From Platanthera guangdongensis (lineage: Eukaryota > Streptophyta > Magnoliopsida > Asparagales > Orchidaceae): a stretch of 64,000 nt of DNA. The position numbers and the translations under genes were made by a program. Below are positions 22,372 through 33,135 of this stretch, in pieces. Position 1 is the stretch's first letter, and every line of letters begins with the position of its first letter. The notes beneath the pieces are model-generated. The model made no database searches. It saw only the letters and a list, made by a program, of their open reading frames with translations, and was not told the DNA's origin. Where the stretch lies: contig CM077151.1 of assembly GCA_039583875.1 (NCBI GenBank), positions 116,020,609 to 116,084,608 of the forward strand, given 5' to 3'.

Positions 22372-22658
22372 AATAAGACATTGTATGCTCGGCGGCCGCG
22401 TTCGGATTAGGGTCAGCCATTACTACGACAGAGGGTTCGCCGATAGATTCTTCAGGGTCTAAAGAAGGAATTCGGCGTTGAGATCGAATACGTGCAAGGG
22501 AGCGTTTGATCTCCTGGTTGAAGTCAAAATCTTCAGACTAGGAGGGTTGTCCACGGGTCATACACCCTAAAAAAAATAAAAATGAAAGAAACTTTTTTTT
22601 TGTAGAAAATAAGTAAAAGTAATAGACTCCGGAATTCGGAATAACAACTCAAAAGAGC

Positions 22659-22676
22659 TCCCCGGCAACGTCACCA
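22659..22676 (-). promoter_or_regulatory. Athila-1 primer binding site (tRNA-Asp type)
   Basis: On the minus strand TGGTGACGTTGCCGGGGA begins six bases after the 5' LTR end. It matches the complement of the plant tRNA-Asp 3' end (TGGCGCCGTTGCCGGGGA, from memory) at 16 of 18 positions, the normal Athila primer. Confidence 0.8.
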
Positions 22677-22682
22677 AAAACT

Positions 22683-25404
22683 TGATGGCCCACGAACAGA
22701 CTCTTATGTGGGTTATTGGTTCGATAAGTCATTCGCCGCGGGCTTGCTAAGGTAGGCAAGTTCACCTATCACAAGTAGTACTCGATATTCAGGAGAATAC
22801 TGAGGTCGTATTGTTCTCGGGGTCGGGTTGATTATTCTTACTCCTCCAGGAGGACTATTATTTTACTGAAAGTAAGGTGAAGATTTTAATTAACTAAAGA
22901 CAGGAAAAATAAAAGAGCGAAAAACAATTTAGAAAAATTCGATGAAGGGTTAACGCTCGGCACCGAATCGAATTAAGACTAAAATGACTTTTAATAATTA
23001 TTGAACTTAGTTTTCAAATTAATAAAAGGAAACTTGGCCGTGGAGGTTCCACAGATATGAGCGCACTTATCTCTAGTAATATTGCTCACCTGAATGCTAA
23101 GACGATTCGACCGAACGTTAGTCCGACGAAGGATTCCTCTTAATGCCCGCTTTACGCTAATCCGGAAGAATTACGCTTGTCCTCTCTAGAGGGTATGCAT
23201 GCAACTCTCTTTACCCAGGGGCGATCTTTCCATACGCATGGCATCTCGGCTAGCTAGTGTATGGATAATGGAAATAGGGCCCACACATCGATTTGTGGTC
23301 CTACGCGTCGTTAACCCGGGATAAACCTAAATACTAAAATTAAAGTGAAAATTAAGAAATTTAATCATTTCAAATCATTTTTTAATGTCCCAATGCTCTT
23401 CGATGCCGAGGCTAATAGCGATTTGCCACACATCGGTATGGGGACGGCTTTATAATTTGATGAGGCGCGAGTTCGTAATTAAGCGCTAAAGAGTTATAAG
23501 AAGAAGACATGAAAATAACAAACATTTAGAAAGCTCAAAAAGTTAGTTATAATGAGAACTCACGCACACTTCAAATTATAAATAAACAAAAAGAACTAAG
23601 TTACAAAAAGGAAAATTACAAATCCTTCTCGAACGAGTAGGCGGGAAAAAAGGGCGCGCCATTTAACTCTTAACGAGTAGGCGGAAAAGAAAATAAAGCA
23701 TGCCATTTAACTCTTAACGAGTGGGCGGAAATAAATGCGCACACGCACACACTCTACACGAATTAAAAGAAAGCAATAAAACTATCTCCTACACACACAC
23801 ACACACTCTACATAATTGAAGAAAGCGATAAAATAAAGCATTAAAATTTATCTCCTACACACACACTCTACATGATTAAAGAAAGCATTAAATAAAGCAT
23901 GAAAATTATCTCCTACACTCACACACTCGACATAATTTGAAGAAAGCAATAAATAAAGCATGAAAATTATCTCCTACACTCACACACACAACATGAAATT
24001 TAAAAGAACAAAGTGAAAAACTAACTCATACACTCACACACACAAATTAAGAACAAAATGAAAGTTACCTAAAAATTAAAACATCTACTTTTTTATACTT
24101 AGATTTTTCCAAAAACAAATAAAAAGAACAAATTAAAAATAAAAGGAACAAAAGTTTTTCAAAACAAATCAAAAACTAAAGCCTTTCAAAAATTAAAATA
24201 ACAACTTTTTCATTCTTTGGTTTTCATAAAAATGGTTAAAAAGTGAAAAGAAAGTGAAAAGAACAAAAAAGGTTTTACAATCCTACAAAAAAAAGTAAAA
24301 AAAATAAATTCACTTTCAAACCTCTTTTACAAAATCATAAGAACGAAGCGATAAAACCTAAAGCATGAAGAAGCTATATATCAAAAATGAAACTATCTTA
24401 ACAAAATTTTTGCAAGGAAAATCACTATAGCTTCTATCACAATAACAAAACAAAATAAGATGAAATAAAAACATCACTTGCAAACTCACACACACATTTG
24501 ATAAAGAGAAAAAGAAGGAGATACAAAGGGATAAAAGGAGAAAGAGATGAGCTACCACATATGAATTTTCATGCCATGTAAAGAGAGAAAATCTAACATT
24601 TTTATTATCATAATCAAACTATTACAAAGCTAAAGCTAAAGCAAAACCAAACATGAAAGGAAGGGGGGAGAAATCTCCTTACATAGCACTTGAATCCATG
24701 GATGTAGCCCACAAAACGCACTAAAGTGGCACAAAAAAGTGAACCCCTGGACCTTACAGAAATGGGCAATTTATAGAAAAAAATCAAAGAACACGCCGTC
24801 CGACACAGGCGTGTCGGGGGGTGGGGGGCGTGTCACTACTGTTCATGATGTGATCCAGCGATTTGACTGGAAAGTTGACTTCGGGCTGTATACGAGGATG
24901 TCACGCCCCCGGTCACGGGCGTGACTCTGGGCGTGTCGGGGAGGCGGAACGGGCGCAAGTTGCACCAAAAGTCGCGGGCAGCATCTTGTCGGGCCAGGTG
25001 GATGAGTCACGCCACAAGTAACGGGCATGACTCTGGGCGTGTCAGCTTGGTTGATGATTGTCGAGTGAAGTTCGTCGAGCTTGAGTGTCACGGCCATGGT
25101 CACGGGGCGTGTCAAATGACCCGGGCGTGACCCCGGGCTTGTCAAATTTTTCTTATCAAATTCTTCCGATTCCATGGGAAATGAAGTGTCACAGCCTGGT
25201 CACGGGCGTGACCCAAAGTACACGGGCGTGTCAGGTCATTTTTTGACTTTTTCCTGAAAAATTTCAGAAAAACAAAGTTAAGCTAAGTTAGGTAAATATT
25301 TACAAAAAGAAACATATTTATAAATAAAACTAACTAAAAAATCAACCTAAACCAAAATATCATAATAAAAACATAGAAAAAATGTGTATAATTACAACTT
25401 ATGA
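22683..25404 (-). repeat. Athila-1 5' LTR (2722 bp)
   Basis: Collinear with 12685-15443 and ending AACTTATGA (one change from ATCA). It lacks a short segment near 23160 that is present in the other LTR at about 13160-13195, and other small indels are scattered. The ACACAC-rich and GTCACGGGCGTGAC arrays are both present. On the minus strand transcription would start within this LTR. Confidence 0.93.
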
Positions 25405-28150
25405 GTAGGCGTTGAGAGCATTGACTAAACTCAACAATTTTTGTCTTAAGCAAATTTTCGGCCTTGTTTTCTGCTTCATAACAATAGGCTGAACCGGGTT
25501 TTTGGGAATTGTGCCAAACCGACTTAAATGGGCCGCGTCCTTTCAAAACATATATTTGAGCAATATAAGCGGTCCAATAATAGGATGACACGTGGCAGAC
25601 AATTTCAACCCTAATTCTTATTATAAAAGAGGAATAAATCGAAAACCCTAGCCGTTTCTGTACCAATTTTGTCGAGCAGTTGTCTTTGCCAAACCACCAT
25701 AGGAGAAAGTGCCGTTGGGTCGGATTTGCTGGAAGAAATCCTCTCTTACTCTTCTTTCTCGTGAGGAATGAACACCAACCAAAAAGAAGAAGATGCCGCC
25801 AAGAAGGGTGACAAGATCCATGACATGAAATGATGAAAATGCCGGAAATGAGGTGAGCTTCCTACCCTCACCCTTGCTGCTAGATCTCTAGTTATACCTA
25901 TGAGAGATATAAACTCAAAAGAGTCTTGATTTGTGAGAAGAAGGTTTCTAGGAAGAGGCCATGCTAGGACTTGTGTCCTAACAATTAGAGTCTTCAACCT
26001 CTCCTCACTTCAAATGAAGTTTGTGGACTGGTTTCATGAAGAGAAGTGGCCATATGAGGGTGAATAAGGGAGGAGAAACTCTGGATGTTATTTGTAAAGT
26101 TTGGTTGGAGGAAGAAGACGAACTGATGACGTTCGATTTGCTTTAAGAGAAGAGCAGAAATCTATTTTCTACGCGCAGCAATCTTCGAGGCCGTTTTCAA
26201 ACATGATGCGGCCAGATCTAAACTTTCGACTAAACACAAAAGTCATAGCCCTTCAAAATACCTTTAAATGAGGGGTACATGTCTTTACCGGATTTCGGTA
26301 GCATCGGGAATTCCCGATTGAAGTTGTTGTACAGTAATCATTCCTGCATATATAATTCTCATGCTTGTTTTGTATCGGCTTGGGTTTGTTAGAAAGATTG
26401 TAGAACAGTAACATTAACATTTTGTTGAATTCAGTCTATAAGTAGTTGTGATAAAATGTGTTAATGACATTTGTTGGATAGATCCCTAATAAACAAATGG
26501 CGTAGTAAAGTGTACTTGATTGAGGTGATTTGGTGGAAGTTAGTGAACGAATGGATTGACGTGGTGGGAATGATTTAAATATGTGAATTGATAGGGATGT
26601 ACTTGATAATGGTAATACATTGAATAATGATGAAGTTGACCTGAAGTTGGTTGTAGATAACTTCTATTAATTATGATAACCAAATGGTTGGTGAATATGT
26701 GCGGAGTACCATTATGTTGATGGAGAACCCTTGGCGTGCTTCGATGCACGAAAATGTGGAAGGGTTGAAAGTGTGTGAGTGTTGCCGCACTTGAATTATG
26801 TAATGGTAAGATACTCGGTGTAGAGCTCTTGCGTGCTGTTGAGAACGAAATGTGAATAATGAAAAGGTGTCTCAATGTGGAGCCCCGTATGTGAAATGCA
26901 TGTGGTGTGATTTGGGACGTGGTGTCATAATCCTGGGTTAAGGATAGTGTGGTAGGTCTATGGGCTTGCCTGTCGTCACACCGATGGGAGTTGACAGATA
27001 GACATTGGGCAGTTGGGCTTGGTCCTCGGTGTTCATTCCCGAGGCTCCTTCTATGCCAAGTGGATGGTTGGGTTTGGTCCTCGTACTTCTTCTGAGGCTC
27101 CTTCCGGGTCACAACATAGGCCAGTTCAGGGTTTGGTTCTTGGTGCACATCTACCCGAGATTCCTGCTGAGCCGTAGTACGCATGTGAGCTCCACTATTG
27201 TGTTCTTATCGTTGAGGCATATGGAGGCCTAGGCTTGGTATTGTGGATGCCCGTATAGTAGTGGAGAATCCCGCTCCACTGTCACCGTCTGGCCACGACG
27301 GTTGATGCCTGAGAGGTTAGTTTCCTGCTCAGAAAGTGGGAACTTCAAGTCTTTGTAGACATAGCAGTTGCTTGTACGTGATCATGGGTGAGTCATTGCA
27401 TTCATTGCATTACATTTCATTGCATACACAAGATCCTCATCGTATAAGTTTGTATGGGCACTCTTATACTGTGGGTTACTTTACTCCTGAGTCTATCCTC
27501 AACTTATATGTCTGTACGGGCATTCATATAAGTTGAGTTACTTTCTGTTGTAGCTTTACATTTTTATTATACTGCTGATATACTTGATATTGCTCACACT
27601 ATACCACCTGTTTGTACTACTGTTTTATTTATATATATTGTACCCTTGATCTTTTCTCTGCCCGGTGCCAAGGAGTCGCCAGGGGAGCTAATGTGATAAC
27701 CACATAGTCTTATGACTAACTGTTGCTACGTCTTCCTTTTTAGAAGGAAACACCGCGGACAAAACAGCAGCAGGTTGTGCAGTAGGACAGCCAGGCCAGG
27801 ATGACAGGGCCTGAAGGGATGGTGTCGTCGATACCGTCAGTGACTGATGTGAGTTTTGAGAGACTCATTATGTAGCCCCTTTGGGCAAGTTTTAAACGTA
27901 CTCTAATGTTATAGAAGCTTGTTGATGCTTCTTTTATTTGATATTCTTTTGGAATATTTACTAATGCGTGGATTTGACTTCTGTTATATAATCTTGGTTG
28001 GGTTGGCAATGTTTGATATTGATTATAGCCGACAGGATATGCGTCTTGTTGTACAGGTTTGCCCATGTGCTAATTCTACCGCAAGGTAGATGTTCTGGGC
28101 ATAAGACTCCCCTCGTGCCGTGTTTTCTATTCCGGGAGGGGGGTCTTACA
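25405..28150 (+). repeat. Gypsy-1 3' LTR, second part (about 2.7 kb)
   Basis: It resumes with GTAGGCGTTGAGAGC, in phase with the tandem repeats before 12685, and ends GGGAGGGGGGTCTTACA at 28150. A TATAAAA box at 25622-25628, followed by AACCCTAGCCG, looks like the LTR promoter. Three imperfect roughly 60-bp repeats (words GGTTTGGTCCTCG and GAGGCTCCTTC) lie at about 27005-27180, and a repeated CTTATATG/GTATGGGCA segment at about 27440-27545. Several ORFs up to 214 codons are present but none resembles a protein family. Confidence 0.8.
25622..25628 (+). promoter_or_regulatory. Gypsy-1 LTR TATA box
   Basis: TATAAAA followed about 25 bases later by GAAAACCCTAGCCG, a common plant LTR transcription-start context. 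It is the best promoter candidate in this LTR. Confidence 0.5.
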
Positions 28151-28151
28151 T

Positions 28152-28811
28152 CCCCTTCTTGAATGCTAGTGGGGCGAAATTGCAGTTTAATGTGAGTGGC
28201 ATCACCTTAGCATCCAAGGTTAATTCACCTTTGTCGCCATCCCTTCCCCCTATGATTCCGAACAAGCCCAGAAAACTGCAGGATTTGTTTGTTGTGTTAT
28301 CTGATGGTTTTTCTAGTGTTGTTGAGACACGTGTGCTGTAGAAAGGGGAAATCAAAGCGGAGTTGCTTGGAGTGAAGCAAATTAAGGATGAGAAGGCTAG
28401 TGATCAGAGTGAAAGGCACATTGCTGAGACTAAGGAGAGGAGCATGGTTGTTGAAGGCGTGTATGAAATAGAATCAAAAACTTATAATGAATTAAATGAT
28501 GTGTGTAAAACTGTAAAACAGGTTACATGCGCTGATTTATCACCCACCGCGGGTGACGAAAGGATGCCTCTGGACGGAAAAGCTAAAGCTGCCTCTAAAT
28601 TGGATGGAGTGGTTGTACCGCCATGGAGATCTCCATCCGTGGAATTATGAAAAAAGAACTGCGAAGGCTCAAGGTGCTGGATTTTGCCCGCCGGTGCGAG
28701 AAGGAAGAGGCTAGGGGCTGGGGAGATTTGTCTTCCCTGCGCCCTAAAGCTTTCGCTTCTCCCTTATCTCGCGTGTCTGGGGGGATCTATCACAAGTTAG
28801 CGTTTAGCTGA
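28152..28811 (+). pseudogene. Unrecognised ORF in Athila-3, upstream of its 3' UTR
   Basis: One frame is open from about 28152 to 28650 except for a TAG at 28339-28341. It contains FLNASGAKLQFNVSG, LQDLFVVLSDGFSSVVE and a Lys/Glu-rich part (GEIKAELLGVKQIKDEK). A neighbouring frame (28623-28811) reads RLKVLDFARRCEKEEARGWGD, suggesting continuation after a frameshift. Position, after pol and before the polypurine tract, fits the env-like ORF slot of Athila elements, but I recognise no domain. It could also be the degraded C-terminus of pol. Confidence 0.35.
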
Positions 28812-30674
28812 GATATGAAGGATCTCCGGGCCCTCTCTTTTGTAGTATAATTTGTGCTTAATGTTGTGTGTGAAATTTTAGACTTTATCATTGTATACTG
28901 CGCTTATGCACTTGAACTATATATAAAACTGCTAATACACGTATTTGGTCCACCTTAAGGACGGTAAAGAAAAGTGGCTTCTGGGAGACAACCCATTATT
29001 TTGTTTTTATTTCTTTTGGCATATTCTATAATATGATTGTTGTGCTTGGAGGAATTTTCTTTTGCAGGTGAAGTTCATTCGGGCAGTGGATTTTCAACAG
29101 AAATTAACGCCAATCTTCTGGTATGCTCATTTCTGAGCATTGGGTAACCCCTTCTCCTTACTTTCTTTTTAATTTCACGATCACATTGTGGTGTTAGGAT
29201 GTTTAGGCTAGTCTGGTGTGGAGAGTTATGCGGGGTACTCACGCACGTGCATTAAATAATTGTCATACTAGAAGTATATTTTCATTAGTTGTCTTTAATG
29301 ATTGGCATTGCATACCACTGCACCACACTTGTGTGCATGCTTGAACAGGAGCACGTGGTGAGTTTTATCGTCACTAATGTGCGATTTGGAAAATTTCGGT
29401 GCTGGCCTAGGATTGCGAGGCAGAGTAAAAGGTTGAATCCAGTAGTGCTCCTAATCGAGTGCTCACATCTCATTTAGGATTACGTGTACAATTAGATTCT
29501 TTTTATGCTTATAGGGTATATTTTTTTTCTATTGGCGTAGATCTTGTTTATTCTACTCGTCTACTTCGAATCTTGTGTGAATCAAACAGTAGCGTAGGGA
29601 TGTGTGTCGACATTGCTAGCCTAGTATTGCTCGACCCGGGAGGAAGGATTGTCTTTCTCGGTGGCTAAGAACTTGCCCATAGCTACTCTCGAAACATGGG
29701 TACATGGTTAGTCAAGTGCGCGCGTGATGTAGGCCGTCACTTTGTTCTAGTTTGAGCCTTATACCATTCCCGACGTCTATCTGTTGCTATTCCCATTGGG
29801 CATGTCCCTTCCGTTGACATCCCTACACCTCGCTACCAATGCCAAATAGCCTTGACTACTCGCACACACGAATGTGGTCGCTCGGTTGGTTTGTTTTATT
29901 GTAGTTTTGTTTCTGTTATGTGTGGCGGTTATGTGGGTGTTTGTGCCGCTTGTGGTGTTGCCGTGTTTTTGGCTTGTTTTGGTTATTTTGTTAAATGAAA
30001 AGAAAAAAATATAAATGAAATGAATTGGAAAAAAATTCCCAATGAGGAATGAAAGAGAAAACAAAAGGAAAAAATTGTTGTAGAGTTATGAAATTTTATT
30101 GTATTATGTTCGTTATGGGCGTGCAGGCACCGTTAAAAGTCCAAGTCTGGTGGTGCGATGCACGTGTTTGTCATTGAGTGTAGCTGTGAGTGTTTTCGGG
30201 TGGTCTCATTTTGGGTGTGCATTTCCGTCGTGTTTATCTTTGTATACCCCGCCTTCGCCTAATCCTGCATTATACTCCAAGTCCTACGGGTTCGTGCTTG
30301 AGTCAAACTAGTGCCGTGGAGAGAGTGTGAATGGGCAAGCATTTGGTCACCAGCATTAGTGGATTCCTTTGGAGGTTATCCCGATCCCTTACTTTGGCAA
30401 TACTCAACTTAGTGTTTGTCTGCTTTCTCTTTGCGCATGACCGGATGATTCCACTCGATTCTATAGTAGAGTAGTAATAATATTTTGATATGCCTTTAGA
30501 AATATATAGGCTATTAATGCATAATTAGAAGCTCCTTCTGCGGTGTTCCTATGAGCGTGAGCATGTGATTTCACATGGTACTCTGCTGTGCAGTTTTAGG
30601 CCAGCTATGCTATTTTACTCGTCCGTGTTAGGGATGATTTGCTCGAGAGGAGCAAATGTTTAAGTCTGGTGGTG
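28812..30674 (+). other. Athila-3 non-coding 3' region with two polypurine-tract copies
   Basis: No supported coding sequence. Contains GGCTTCTGGGAGACAACCCA near 28976, a T-rich stretch ending TTTTGCAGGTGAAG near 29066 that resembles a splice acceptor, and two copies of AAGTCTGGTGGTG: one at about 30142-30154 and one at 30662-30674 directly before the LTR. The second is the terminal polypurine tract. Confidence 0.6.
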
Positions 30675-31322
30675 TGATGAGTCTGATTTATATAGGGTAT
30701 TTCAGACTCATCTGGGCTTATTATCTTGCATGTGCACTACTATTTCATTAGGAAATGTCATATTTTTGAATCGGGCTTCACTTAGACATTGTGCACTGTT
30801 TCAGCGTGTCTTGGTTTGAGAATTGCACTGGGATGTCGGGGGTAAGTACTGGGGTACTCCCCGTGTGGATTTAGTTATTTTTATGTGTATATTGGTGCTG
30901 GGAGCTGTTGCTCCAGCTTTGGTTTTTGCTGGGAGGTGGTCAGTTTTTCCCCCAAAGTATAAAATTTGACTTGTGGAAAATGTACGGTCGTGCGATTCCT
31001 TAGCGCACGCTTTCTACCGAATCATGCGTTTTCTGTAGGTTTCTCTGGAGGACTGACCAACCCGTGTCATTTCTTCACGCACAGTTTCTTCTGAACCGTT
31101 CGAAAAGGAGATGCATGGTTATCATGTTGTTGTCCTGTTTTATAGCCCTCTGTGGTTAATCCTGCGAGTTGTTCATGCACGGGCAGAAGTGCCCGTGCGT
31201 GAGTAAAACACACGTTTCCACCTGCTTGGCGTGAATTTCAGCGCTCTATGGTTACCCGTGCATTTTCCTTCACATACTGGCAGAAGCGTCCGTGCGCGTG
31301 TAAAATGCACGGGTCAACTCAT

Positions 31323-32984
31323 TGATGGAGAATTTTAATAGTTTTAAAATAAATCCAAACTAAAATCCCAAATAGGCAAGTTTACCTATCGAAAAATAGT
31401 ATAGGAAATGTCGTATTAGACTCGGGGTCTGTTGAGTTCTTCTACTCACGCAAATTAATATTATTTTATTTAATAATAATCATAGAGAATAATTAAACTA
31501 AAAGATAAATTTCTATGTAATGTAAATTAACATTTGATCTAGAATCCCTTTGGATTAAAATAGACTTTCTTGAAATGCTAAAAGCACAAGCTCTGTATCA
31601 CTTACTTCGACCGCGGAGGTTTCAAGAATACAAAAGCGTCTCTCTCGAGCACATGCTTTTGACTAACCTTAGGCTGATCGATTATGACCCCTCGGCCAGT
31701 AGAAACCCTTAATCTTGCTTTAAGCGTTGAACCTCACTATTGGAATTGACTCCAATCCGGAGGATTTATGTCGTCCTCTCTCGAGGAGTGCATGCAACTC
31801 CTTTTATCTTTGAGCGATCTACTCGTATCCGCAACCTCTTGGTCATTTAAGATACGGATCTAGAATCGAAGAACATATCCGCCAAATATGAATTCAACAT
31901 AAAATAAATCAAAAGAAAAATCGATAGCAAGCAAAAATTGAAAGCTTGACAATTTTGAGAAAAATAAAGAAATTTTATTTCATTCCAAAGTTCATCATGA
32001 TCAAGTGCTAAATAAATTTTAGCTACTTAACATGATGAAGTAACTACAATAAAAGAAGGACAAGAACATGATAGAAAAAGTGCATGAATTGAAATAAAGC
32101 AAAGCAAAACTAATTTATGAAATTGAAATTACATAAAGAACTGAAATTTGATAACAATCAACTCCTAGATAAATCCTAGATGCCTCTCTAGATGTCTCCC
32201 AGCTTCTGTCTTTGTCTGTAATTTATGGGAAAAGTTTTTTAAGGCCACGCCCCTAGGTCACGCCTGTGACCAAGGGTGTGTAAGGCTCGGAACCGTTGTC
32301 TTGGAAGCCCGAGAACGTTCGGAGAAAAACCGCCAAAATTGCCGCTCTACGGGTCATGCCCCTAGGTCACACACGTGACCTAGGGGTGTGTAATGTCTAT
32401 TACAGGAAACAGCGGTAACTCAAAACGGTGGGAAATTACTCTAGAGTTGCTAAAGGGTCACGCCCCTAGGTCACGCATATGACCTAGGACGTGTAAGCCG
32501 AAAACCGGCTGGATCTGAAACTGGCGACATTAAGCACGCCCCGCTTGGAAGTCACGCATGAAAGCCATGCCCATGACCTTAATGTCACACCCGTGTGCCC
32601 TAGGCGTATGAGGGGAAACTGTCTGCAATCAAAACTACAGCCCCGTCAGCTAGTCACGCCTGCTGGTCACGCCCGTGATCGGGGCGGGTAACTTTAATCC
32701 GACGTGGCAAGTACTCTGGAGCTCCTTTATTGGTCACAGCCACATGTCATGCCCGTAACCTGTGGGTCACGCCAGTTTCCGGGCCGTGTCAAGTTGATTT
32801 TCCATCAATCTTCAGTTTCATATCCCGATTAGTCCTACAAGCTCCAAATTGATATTCGCAGCCCAGATTGACCTGAAATATAAAAAAGAAAGCAATTAGA
32901 AACATAATTACTAAAATATAATTATAATCTTATTATTTATTAAATAAAATCTATATAAAAATAACGATATAATAAGAGTTATCG
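31323..32984 (-). mobile_element. Athila-2: solo LTR with perfect target duplication
   Basis: It starts TGATGGAG and ends TTATCG (normally ATCA), flanked by CTCAT at 31318-31322 and 32985-32989. Internal homology to the Athila-1 LTR is clear in the same order: AGGCAAGTTTACCTATC, ACTCGGGGTC, GACCGCGGAGGTTTC, CCTCTCTCGAGGAGTGCATGCAACTC, then GTCACGCCC repeats at 32240-32800. So it is a diverged Athila family, oriented like Athila-1. No internal region remains, consistent with LTR-LTR recombination. Confidence 0.85.
32240..32800. repeat. GTCACGCCC/CTAGGTCACG dyads in Athila-2 LTR
   Basis: Repeated CACGCCCCTAGGTCACGC, GTGACCTAGGGGTGTG and GTCACGCCCGTGAC words form short inverted pairs, occupying the same relative place as the Athila-1 array. 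Confidence 0.8.
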
Positions 32985-33135
32985 CTCATCTTCTTCCGCA
33001 ATCTTGGCCTGGAAGTTAATATTGCACGATTAACGCACGGTCGTGCGCCAAACCATGCGAGACCATTTTCCTAACCTGCTCGTATTTAAGTTCAGGAGTT
33101 GACTGGTGAAAAAGATCATTCTGCCATTTCCGCTC

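Larger units (their letters stand above)
12685..25404 (-). mobile_element. Athila-1: nearly full-length Athila-type Ty3/gypsy element
   Basis: The element lies on the minus strand, is about 12.7 kb long, and has LTRs at 22683-25404 (5') and 12685-15443 (3'). Between them, in element order, are a tRNA-Asp-type primer site, gag, protease, RT, RNase H, integrase, a 2-kb non-coding 3' region and a polypurine tract. RT words such as VCIDYRKFNDATRKDHFPLPF and the protease DLGASINLM are typical of Athila. The target duplication is GTATG/GTAGG (one mismatch). It is inserted in the Gypsy-1 LTR. All ORFs carry frameshifts. Confidence 0.95.
9575..28150 (+). mobile_element. Gypsy-1: chromovirus-type Ty3/gypsy element, 3' part, doubly interrupted
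   Basis: It consists of RNase H and integrase remnants (9575-11745), a short 3' untranslated stretch, and a 3' LTR from 11845 to 28150 split by Athila-1 (12685-25404). Its 5' half would lie to the left of Sire-1, outside the window. The LTR begins TGTAACGTCCC and ends GGGTCTTACA. RT/RNase H before integrase, and the LVKVLW chromodomain-like end, place it among chromoviruses (Tekay-like). It is inserted in Athila-3. Confidence 0.85.

Noticed and set aside
26540..27184. 214-codon minus-strand ORF in the Gypsy-1 LTR
   Set aside because: Composition is His/Ser/Thr-rich without domain signature and it spans imperfect LTR repeats; a chance ORF.
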